Shown here: piece by piece, positions 60,301 to 64,000 of the stretch
Position numbering within the stretch: the stretch's first letter is position 1
How the letters are laid out: every line of letters starts with the position of its first letter
Assembly: GCA_028673005.1 (NCBI GenBank)
Contig: CM054118.1
Location: 9,137,082-9,201,081 of the forward strand
Source: Tanypteryx hageni
Taxonomy: Eukaryota > Arthropoda > Insecta > Odonata > Petaluridae
DNA length: 64,000 nucleotides
Direction of reading: 5' to 3'
Position numbers and translations under genes: made by a program
Notes under the pieces: model-generated
What the model saw: only the letters and a program-made list of their open reading frames with translations
The model's database searches: none
Told to the model about the DNA's origin: nothing

Positions 60301-60543
60301 AAAAAAACCCGATTTGTTAAATTAACACAGCTACGTCGCAGTTTCGCCCTTTCTGCGAAATCTGCGACGCTTAAGAAATATCCATCGAAAAAACGTGACA
60401 ACACTTACTTCAAACCGAAGCAAATCCGAGATTAGGTCCGCCACTATGAAACTCGTCTTAACGTTCACATTGAATATACGAATAAAATTCCCACCACCGC
60501 TTAGACAAAGCCTACATCTGTTTAATTCGTTCAACAACTCCAT
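29281..60543 (-). CDS. ZAD-containing C2H2 zinc-finger protein, multi-exon gene model
   Basis: Proposed nuclear DNA-binding regulator. On the minus strand it starts with ATG at 60541-60543. Exons are 60543-60409, 60024-59896, 59270-59181, 58845-58789, 57253-57173, 55402-55343, 53234-53109, 39458-39369, 32851-32792, 30956-30831 and 30312-29281. All have AG/GT borders, lengths divisible by three and phase-0 junctions. The first two encode a ZAD (CRLC...CLTC zinc ligands), which in this family mediates dimerisation. The middle ones encode acidic linkers, the last ten C2H2 fingers. If all are joined the protein is about 660 residues. An alternative terminal exon at 47181 lies between. Linking the proximal block (39.4-29.3 kb) to the ZAD exons is inference: the two blocks are paralogous, so they may be alternative cassettes or two genes. 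Transcript data would decide. Confidence 0.65.
30831..30956 (-). CDS. ZAD zinc-finger gene, linker exon type c, copy 2
   Basis: 42 codons, Ser/Thr-rich (VPAVTLQTSHVSETDGRTSS onward), acceptor AACAG, donor GTGAGT, phase 0 on both sides. Confidence 0.78.
30960..32791. other. Intron DNA of the zinc-finger locus
   Basis: 30960-31250 and 32610-32790 match introns of the distal block (53290-53560 and 55140-55330). 31250-32600 has no recognisable gene or complete element. Confidence 0.6.
32792..32851 (-). CDS. ZAD zinc-finger gene, linker exon type b, copy 2
   Basis: 20 codons, NCMSPLKLESDEEYIDPNDE. Paralogous to 55402-55343 and bounded by the same splice motifs. Confidence 0.8.
32860..34584. other. 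Intron or spacer DNA
   Basis: 33148-33240 is homologous to 55565-55660, extending the duplicated block. A CACCGG(T/C)CTCTGTG motif occurs twice near 33315-33390. A GA-rich run lies near 34080-34110. No gene supported. Confidence 0.5.
36113..36827 (+). mobile_element. pogo/Tigger-type element (715 bp) nested in piggyBac 1
   Basis: Inverted ends CCGTATTCTGGTCTATAACG and CCGTATTTTCTGGTCTATAA, flanked by TA (36111-36112, 36828-36829). The subterminal motif TATAGATAACGCGC is repeated near both ends. Terminal CCGTATTT...TATAA resembles the elements at 6767 and 57542. Confidence 0.88.
36358..36735 (+). pseudogene. pogo-type transposase N-terminal fragment
   Basis: Begins MENENMQKRKSYTSQFKLEV, followed by KFAIEKGNREAGRKFKVGES and a WRK motif: an HTH (psq/CENP-B-like) DNA-binding region. 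After it, AMRFRKCFWPELEEELYEWV matches the second CENP-B-type HTH. Stops occur at SSV*EW (36487) and near 36618. The DDE domain is missing, so the element is internally deleted and non-autonomous. Confidence 0.75.
37925..38433 (-). mobile_element. Tc1/mariner-related remnant, transposase C-terminus
   Basis: One terminus, TACAGGGTGTCCCAAAATTA, is at 37923. On the minus strand a peptide with DFFLWGHLRSVIYNTEQ (third catalytic Asp region) continues through GITTVTSDMLECL. The rest of the transposase and the other terminal repeat are gone. Confidence 0.65.
38440..39368. other. Intron DNA of the zinc-finger locus
   Basis: 39290-39368 matches the flanks of the type-a exons at 57.1 and 59.1 kb. A pair of diverged ~200-bp repeats with CATCTCTTGGC(A/C)GTA-type motifs lies at about 38760-38960 and 38990-39190. 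No gene. Confidence 0.5.
39369..39458 (-). CDS. ZAD zinc-finger gene, acidic linker exon type a, copy 3
   Basis: 30 codons, NECVAVSVERSTERDVEEEC then LQDGSDTSSE. Acceptor CTAG, donor GTAAGTGGG, and flanks match the copies at 57.2 and 59.2 kb. Confidence 0.78.
40223..44197 (-). mobile_element. Tigger element 1 (3.98 kb) nested in piggyBac 2
   Basis: Ends CAGTAGAACCTCCCATTAACG (left) and CAGTAAAACCTCCTCCTAACG (right, read inward), each followed by the GTTCG(T/C)TA-type subterminal repeats, flanked by TA (40221-40222, 44198-44199). The transposase is on the minus strand. 42.4-44.2 kb is non-coding 5' sequence that may contain further insertions. Confidence 0.88.
40711..42362 (-). pseudogene. 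Tigger transposase 1, frameshifted
   Basis: Starts ATG at 42360-42362 (MSTNCGSKRRQLSVQQKIEI). Psq-type and CENP-B-type HTH domains follow (KAEVARRFNIPASTLSTII; KASNGWLHKFKKRWN). DDE motifs are DIFNADEAGFF, KILLFLDRCTAHNLEG and LQPLDQGVISQVKR. An acidic tail ends KQKTIDSFFTKK before a short extension. Compared with the paralogue at 49561, one T is missing from a T-run after NADEAGF (near 41830). Further shifts lie near 41540 and 41345. All domains are present but not in one frame. Confidence 0.88.
44570..44991 (+). pseudogene. piggyBac transposase C-terminal fragment
   Basis: Encodes the last helix region (FFHLVELSLWNSFILYRKTG, then DYRLDLIEQIIEAYHSS), RLTERHFPETIPP and the Cys-rich end CFSCYRKRDARGK ... 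YYCPQCEVPLCVTPCFRIYH. This is the typical PGBD-like end, from a family different from piggyBac 1. All catalytic Asp regions are absent. AATAAA lies 17 bases after the stop. Confidence 0.85.
45274..46546. other. Spacer between piggyBac 2 and the broken zinc-finger exon
   Basis: Contains the CGTA microsatellite at 45803-45832. Several other ends of elements may be present but none is complete. No gene supported. Confidence 0.4.
45803..45832. repeat. (ACGT/CGTA)n microsatellite
   Basis: Short tandem CGTA run with one interruption (CCATACGTA). Confidence 0.9.
46549..46952. mobile_element. Tigger-type MITE (404 bp) inside the second zinc-finger exon
   Basis: Ends CAGGTATACATTTGAATG and, read inward from the right, CAGGCATCCCTTACTTAG, with TA at 46547-46548 and 46953-46954. 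It interrupts the first finger of the duplicated terminal exon. Confidence 0.65.
46765..47181 (-). pseudogene. Second terminal zinc-finger exon, finger array destroyed by a transposon
   Basis: It begins at an AG acceptor in phase 0. The N-terminal part parallels the intact exon: SSRSLRKRKRDTRSNIGEQQ, then a single degenerate finger start (YLYHHCGEEYSSN). At 46952 the coding sequence runs into a TA-flanked Tigger-type element, giving an unrelated tail that stops at 46765. No fingers are recognisable beyond the insertion. A truncated finger-less product could still be made through this exon, so 'pseudogene' applies to the finger array. Confidence 0.8.
47975..48762 (-). repeat. Dispersed repeat X, copy 2 (inverted), with tRNA-like end
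   Basis: On the minus strand it matches copy 1, including the ATGCTTGCAGAATGCAAGCACC module (about 48150-48175), the CTTGAAAAAACA junction and the region around GCACTTCTAGAA. A B-box-like GGATTCGACTCC is at about 47990-48001 (minus). Tigger 2 splits the repeat at 48761. Confidence 0.6.
48763..51932 (+). mobile_element. Tigger element 2 (3.17 kb), nearly intact
   Basis: Ends CAGTAAAACCTCTACCTTACG and, read inward, CAGTAAAACCTCTCATTAACG, flanked by TA (48761-48762, 51933-51934). A 5' exon appears to end at a GTAAGT donor (49267/49268), with an AG acceptor at 49556-49557 just before the coding region. The same family as Tigger 1 but much less decayed, hence probably younger. Confidence 0.9.
49561..51045 (+). 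CDS. Tigger transposase 2, long open frame with mutated start codon
   Basis: An uninterrupted frame of about 494 codons to TGA. In order: psq HTH (KKVEVARLFDIPPSTLSTII), CENP-B-type HTH (RASNGWLDKFKKRWN), then the DDE domain with DIFNADEAGFFYN, KIMLFLDRCSAHNLEG and LQPLDKGVISQVKR, and an acidic tail (SNMEEDGELEL). All three catalytic acidic positions are present. The codon aligned with the ATG of Tigger 1 is ACG at 49561-49563, with the surrounding AGGCC-CGTC context conserved. The first in-frame ATG lies around 49890, after the DNA-binding region. Probably a recently silenced transposase, unless a non-ATG start or alternative 5' exon is used. AATAAA follows near 51052. Confidence 0.88.
   Translation, partial: TSSARGAKRRQFSVEEKLKILKAVDQGIKKVEVARLFDIPPSTLSTIIGQRADILNAAQLGPDRKRARTCTNEDLDRAVFNWLSQARAKLIPVLGPILQEQAREEALRLGMDDFRASNGWLDKFKKRWNLAILKITGEEASVSLAVEQSWREKLLALIGESYSPKDIFNADEAGFFYNLLPDRTLSVKGEACHGGKMCKEHFTVLFCTTSDGSEKLPPLVIGKFAKPRCFKDVRRLPCTYGNSKNAWMTPSIFRNWLVGVDARMGGQNRKIMLFLDRCSAHNLEGIHLRNIRVVFFPPNCTSRLQPLDKGVISQVKRLYRQQLVQYLLRRMAGNATLLKWNLLQAMQRLCISWEAVSPSNVRNCYARAGFFCDSIASEECVEPEGEGWEELSAGLNLNSASFQDFAHVDDNLLTCSVESEDPEVSNMEEDGELELVRPKSSDVCAALDVVERYLLSSESCSAAAMHAFREVETAVSREFTKNLKQRKILVFFKC
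52345..52810. mobile_element. Tigger-type MITE (466 bp)
   Basis: Ends CAGTATGTCCTCGGTTTACG and, read inward, CAGTAAGTCCTCGGATTGAT, flanked by TA (52343-52344, 52811-52812). No transposase. It lies in a zinc-finger-locus intron. Confidence 0.75.
52840..52900 (+). repeat. tRNA-like (SINE-type) segment
   Basis: GGGTTCAATTCCTGGCC (B-box-like) followed by CATAGCAGAATTTTTTC, the same layout as 15243-15275. Confidence 0.4.
53109..53234 (-). CDS. ZAD zinc-finger gene, linker exon type c, copy 1
   Basis: 42 codons beginning EGPTDDRVSEHIQGGSETLN and ending PQEMFSEE. Same length and position as exon 30956-30831. The protein sequences have diverged, but the upstream intron DNA is clearly homologous (53290-53560 versus 30960-31250). 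Confidence 0.72.
53563..54850 (+). mobile_element. Tc1/mariner-superfamily element (DUF4817 type), 1.3 kb
   Basis: Inverted ends AGGTGGTTCAATTAAAGCG and (read inward) AGGGTGGTTCAATTAAAGTG, next to a TA at the right. The paralogous intron at 31.2 kb lacks it, which gives the empty-site comparison. Confidence 0.8.
53621..54735 (+). pseudogene. Tc1/mariner-like transposase, decayed
   Basis: The N-terminal DUF4817-like HTH reads WPVQERVFAVEQFIKPNSIW. Catalytic context is MTDEA (first Asp), then VVVWCGVIGPYFFENADGRA, QDGTTAHTA-like (second Asp) and DLTAPDFFLWG-like (third Asp), with a C-terminal VMHTIRQRLQ. Many stops and frameshifts. Seen widely in insects as a multicopy transposase family (established knowledge). 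Confidence 0.8.
54854..56148. other. Intron DNA of the zinc-finger locus
   Basis: Around exon 55402-55343, segments 55140-55330 and 55565-55660 are paralogous to 32610-32790 and 33148-33240. Otherwise unremarkable. Confidence 0.5.
55343..55402 (-). CDS. ZAD zinc-finger gene, linker exon type b, copy 1
   Basis: 20 codons, ICISPMKLELNEENVCPNAE, paralogous to 32851-32792 with shared TTTTCAG acceptor, GAG/GTAAATATGT donor and intron flanks. Confidence 0.8.
56151..56885. mobile_element. Tigger-type MITE (735 bp)
   Basis: Ends GAGGTATCCCCCGATTTACA and (read inward) CAGGTATCCCCAGATTTACG, flanked by TA (56149-56150, 56886-56887). Non-coding, with a repeated AATACACGACG(A/T)GTA motif at about 56755-56820. 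Confidence 0.8.
57173..57253 (-). CDS. ZAD zinc-finger gene, acidic linker exon type a, copy 2
   Basis: 27 codons, NQHIPVNEEFSKEEEESFDD followed by GSDTRSE. Homologous in exon and flank to 59270-59181 and 39458-39369. Confidence 0.78.
57542..58661. mobile_element. pogo-type non-autonomous element (1.12 kb)
   Basis: The left end CTGTGTTTCTCGGCATGTAA is mirrored by the right, CCGTATTTCACGGCATATAA read inward. Both carry the adjacent motif AAGA(C/T)GCAC. TA at 57540-57541; on the right CA replaces TA. The family is shared with 6767-7765. It separates exons 58845 and 57253. Confidence 0.75.
58789..58845 (-). CDS. ZAD zinc-finger gene, short linker exon
   Basis: 19 codons, VNHRPINVKEELGIFDISV, with acceptor TTTTAG and donor GTGAGT. 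VKEE resembles linkers between ZAD and fingers. No second copy was found. Small and unsupported by homology, so moderate confidence. Confidence 0.6.
59181..59270 (-). CDS. ZAD zinc-finger gene, acidic linker exon type a, copy 1
   Basis: 30 codons, NGDVAVNGALSMERV ... EEECFEDGSNTRSE. Exon and both flanks are homologous to 57253-57173 and 39458-39369; the shared acceptor is CTGCTAG and the donor GAG/GTAAGTGG. Confidence 0.8.
59896..60024 (-). CDS. ZAD zinc-finger gene, exon 2
   Basis: 43 codons with REDGYPQVVCLTCFRKLREF. CLTC supplies the second Cys pair of the ZAD and the following helix (EFQIYKEQC) closes the domain. Acceptor GAATAG, donor GTAAGC. Confidence 0.88.
60409..60543 (-). CDS. ZAD zinc-finger gene, exon 1 (start)
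   Basis: 45 codons beginning MELLNELNRCRLCLSGGG. CRLC provides the first two Cys ligands of the ZAD, and the hydrophobic ADLISDLLRFE segment is the usual next ZAD helix. The donor is GTAAGT. This is the only ATG-led ZAD start seen in the window. Confidence 0.88.
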
Positions 60544-60599
60544 GTTTTTACGCTACTCCCAGATTTTCCAGCTATCCTTTGAATCCCCAATCTAAATAT

Positions 60600-60740
60600 C
60601 GCAGCTCAGAACACGAGTTGGACACACGGTTAGCAACAGCAGGCGCTTACGCCCTTACGCCTACGCCCCTACGCGCTTACGCTTACGCTCGTTTTCTGTT
60701 TGCGCGCGCTTACGCTGGTTCCAACGCGTTCTAACGGTTA
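60600..60740 (-). promoter_or_regulatory. Upstream region of ZAD gene with CTTACGC repeats
   Basis: Immediately upstream of the ZAD start, about ten copies of (C)TTACGC / CCTACGC cluster at 60642-60716 in a locally CpG-rich patch. This is where the promoter should lie. No TATA box is evident. Regulatory role is inferred from position only. Confidence 0.4.
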
Positions 60741-62219
60741 CCACGGATTTGCATCAGCGTCTGTTGTGTTGTTGGGAAGTGTTGCCAATTTCGTTATGGT
60801 TTGGCCACCGTGTTGCATCCCCAGTTGTATGGAAAAGGAGGTTACTCGAGTTAGTATTTTGACATCATTATTTATACAAGGTATGCAATGGAATGTAGCT
60901 CGTAAAGCATTCAATGGGTTGCCTTTAACCATCATAGTAAGAATATGATGTAACAACGATTCTCGTTGTGGCATCAAAATTGTATAGAGGTACATTAATT
61001 TTTTAAAAGGTTAATATATCTATTCCCTTGTTGCCTACGGATGAGTACATGCATGAAATCTTTATGTGTTTGGATGTTTCAACGAGCATTCACATTTCGA
61101 ACGGTGGCGTTATGACAGTTGTCATTAATAAAACTCAAAATTAATGTTTCTCATCGGGGAAACAGAAAAGTGTGAGGGCATTTGAACCCATTATGATGTT
61201 TATTAATATTTAGAAAAGCCTGAGTGTGAAATACGCAAGATCGGCAAGAGACTATATTTTTAAATGATGAATCCAGGTTCCCTCATCCCACTTTGAATAA
61301 CCTACACTCTTGTTTTGTGTTTCTGCCTCAGTTATGCCATCAAAGCATTTACATCATTGCAATAACACAGACAATCTTCCATGGAATAAAATTCAACTTA
61401 GAATATGTTCTTCCTAGAATTTGTCGACTTTAATTGGAAGTAGCATATCTCAACATATATGCATGATAGGCAAATTTTAAAAACAGATTCACAATCTGCC
61501 TTACAAACTACATCAGAACCGCCTATTATTTACAGAACCAAATACCTTGTTCCTCAGTGTAATTCATCATAAAATCAATGTTGGTCATAAAACTCTTGAT
61601 TTATTTTTTTGATCTGAGTCAAGCATGTATTATAGCTTATTATTATTAACTATTCCTGTAGTTGAGGATTGCATGTTAATCAACAACAATTATCAATGTT
61701 TCATCAAGGGTCAAAAGCATAAGATTGTACAATCAACTTTCTAATCATATTAAGAATGTAAATGTACCCAAGTTTAAAAGCTCTGTGTAGAACTTATTGT
61801 ATTGTATTATAATGTAAAGGACTTCCTGGATTTTTTGAATATATTATTATATAACTGTAATCTATTACTTGTTGCTTAAAATATTTTTGAATGTACTTGT
61901 ATTACATCAATAATGTTTAGAATTTATTATTTTTGCTCATGATGTGCTCCTAAAGAAGCTCTCATGTGATATCCATTCATGTTTATACTATGCCAACCTT
62001 GTCCTATATTTGTTTCTACAGATCAATGGACCAATAATATTATTGTTATATTTTGTAAATTGATTTGCCGTCTTTTTTCTCAATAAACGTGTAAAGAAAT
62101 ATCAGTTCTTTTCTTTTAAAAGTGAGTACCAATTCCCACGCAAACATTTGATGGGTAAATTGTTTTCAGAACTAAAAAATTGATGGAGGATCATTTTGCC
62201 AAATTTATGAAATAATTAA
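60741..62219. other. Gene-free flank upstream of the ZAD gene
   Basis: A short plus-strand frame near 60700-60948 has no recognisable domain. AATAAA occurs near 62082 in a T/A-rich context and could end a plus-strand transcript, but no coding exon is supported. Confidence 0.35.
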
Positions 62220-62229
62220 ACTATTTGAT

Positions 62230-62545
62230 TTGCGGTAAATCTGCTGCCCCTACGAAAAGCGGCCAGCAGATAGGGGAGCAGAGGAGTGGTGGCTGGAGAG
62301 GAGGGGGAGTGAGAAGCGTCTGCTTACGTAGCTCGTTGCCTGCAGGGGGAGCGAACTCCAATGTTAAAATCGGTCTTCGCTGGCTAGTACAAAAAGTTCA
62401 TGCAGGCACCGAAGCTGGCGCTGCTGTTGCGTTGTGACGTATGACGTCATTTTTGCAGCCAATCGAAGCAGTGAACAGGCAGCTAGCAGACGAATTTCAG
62501 CAGCCAATGGCAGCTTCGTACAGACGGCGAGCGCACTTTTCAAAA
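62230..62545. promoter_or_regulatory. GC-rich patch with CRE palindrome and CCAAT boxes
   Basis: In otherwise AT-rich DNA this patch has TGACGTCA (62442-62449) and CCAAT at 62459-62463 and 62504-62508, a classic proximal-promoter combination. No TATA box or adjacent gene was recognised. A transposon-derived promoter is an alternative, since the solo LTR at 28 kb also carries TGACGTCA. Confidence 0.4.
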
Positions 62546-62559
62546 ATCTTACTTCAATT

Positions 62560-64000
62560 TAATTTGATTCATTATTTTTCAATAAATGACGCTAATTTAT
62601 TTATTTAGCAAATCAAACCTTTTTACGAATAACGTAACCAGAGGAGTAATGGGTGAGAATAGAAAGAATAACAATTTAAATTTAAATAGTTTTATTGCAG
62701 AAGAAATATTGTACATATTTACATATAACAGATATGAAACGGAATTGAACCACATAGATCAATTATTGTTCAATAAATATAGGAAACATGCACACATTGA
62801 AAAAATATTACAGTAGAGTGTTTGTAACAGACGAAAGAATAATTTTGAAGCAAGGCAGATCATGCTTAAAAGAGCAACATATGAAAGCTGCAGAAGCTAG
62901 CCACCAGACAAACATCATAACAGTAATAAAGAAACAAGTCATGACAAAGTATGAACAGAAGTGACTTTTGCCAGTATCAATGAATCAATAAGCATAGGAA
63001 TCAAAGCAGATGTTGATTGAAATAGCAATGAAACATTCAAGTTAGTCACCAACCATTAAGTATATGAAGTATTTTACCACTAACGCACACCTGCTTAAGT
63101 ACGTATGGACCAGCATGAAATCAGCCAGTCAGCCTCAATTAAGGGAAAGGCAAGAGGGCAATTATTGTATAAGGTTCATGCAATGTCCATCAGGCATCTT
63201 CAATAACAGTGGCTTTATGTTTGCCAAGCTGAAGCATATGGGTCAAGGTGCATAACTGCAGTTGCAAACTGATCTCCTCAGGAACAAGGAGTCCTTCCAT
63301 CTAATTAACATGAAAGACTTTCACGCAAAGCAAAATACCCGCTATTTGATATGCCCAAACCATGTCATTAATTGAAATTGTGCCCAAACGATAGCCAAGG
63401 CAATACACTAAGCTGGCAAACACCAATTGCAGTGTACCAACACCTTCAATGGATTACCATTAATATTAAGCATTCCGCCACCAGCCACAATATAGGACTT
63501 ACAATGAATATCACAACACTAGCACCCAAGGCTATCTTATACTGACCAATCCAACACTAAATACAGCATAATGATGCAGCTAACATAATTATCAAAATTA
63601 AATGGTTATCAAGTAAATATAAATTTATAATTACAAAATACATCTAACTTGGAATTTCACTTAATTGACAGTTCCACCACAAAAAAAGTATTCCACCACA
63701 ATACCATTTGTAAGTCTCATGAATATCTTCAATCATCTGAACCTTTTCCTTCCACACAAAGGTTCTTTTATTTAGCACATTACCATGTAATTTATGGAGA
63801 TAATTGTGAAAAACACCGAGTATTATAAAATCAATTTCTTAAATTCTTTTACAATTTTACTATCAGAATAAACGGAATACTCATTATCTTAAAAAATAAA
63901 TGAAATATGAAACAATTAAGCAAACATAAGAATCGAGGCCCACAAAAAGAAAGAACACCAATATCTACAAAGAATACATACATAAATATCTTCAGCATAA
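62560..64000. other. Gene-free stretch to window end
   Basis: AT-rich, only short frames without recognisable domains, no complete element. Confidence 0.4.

Noticed and set aside
60700..60948. Short plus-strand frame with CCIPSC, resembling the start of a THAP domain
   Set aside because: The remaining THAP ligands and motifs are absent and no splice continuation is convincing.

Overview
This is a stretch of AT-rich animal nuclear DNA, almost certainly from an insect (species not identifiable from the sequence alone). Genes are split by GT-AG introns. The two recognisable host genes are the conserved 3' end of UDP-glucose:glycoprotein glucosyltransferase and a zinc-finger gene that begins with a ZAD domain, a domain characteristic of arthropod (mostly insect) transcription factors. 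Nearly everything else is cut-and-paste DNA transposons, many nested, plus small amounts of Penelope-like, LTR and SINE-like sequence. There are no bacterial features, CRISPR arrays or operons.

Layout. 17-3004 (+): the last four exons of UGGT, ending in an ER-retention tetrapeptide and a poly(A) signal; its last intron holds a 600-bp fold-back element. 3-9.7 kb: gene-poor, with a SINE-like unit, a truncated pogo-type element and a decayed Penelope-like GIY-YIG region. 9.7-15.3 kb: a hAT transposase 3' end split by a mariner, a Tigger remnant, and a dispersed repeat split by a 1.05-kb hAT element with perfect 8-bp target duplications. 15.96-22.44 kb: one 6.5-kb hAT element with a decayed transposase and an internal minisatellite. 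22.4-29 kb: a small hAT MITE, a G-rich low-complexity block, duplicated 3'-end fragments of the zinc-finger gene, and a solo LTR.

29.28-60.54 kb, minus strand: the ZAD/C2H2 zinc-finger locus. Two ZAD exons lie at 60.5 and 60.0 kb, and a ten-finger terminal exon at 29.3-30.3 kb. Between them lie short acidic linker exons that recur as duplicated blocks. Every exon is a multiple of three with phase-0 junctions. A second terminal exon at 46.8-47.2 kb has lost its finger array to a transposon. The introns carry two piggyBac elements (each invaded by a pogo/Tigger element), a 4.9-kb hAT containing another repeat and a nearly intact Tigger, a Tc1/mariner relative and several TA-flanked MITEs.

60.5-64 kb: the upstream flank of the ZAD gene, with CTTACGC repeats, and at 62.2-62.6 kb a GC-rich patch with a palindromic CRE and two CCAAT boxes. 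No gene could be supported there.

The host genes are unrelated in function: one is an ER folding sensor, the other a presumed DNA-binding regulator. The most informative aspects are the cassette structure of the zinc-finger locus and the transposon nesting, where TA- or TTAA-bounded insertions give a relative order of events.
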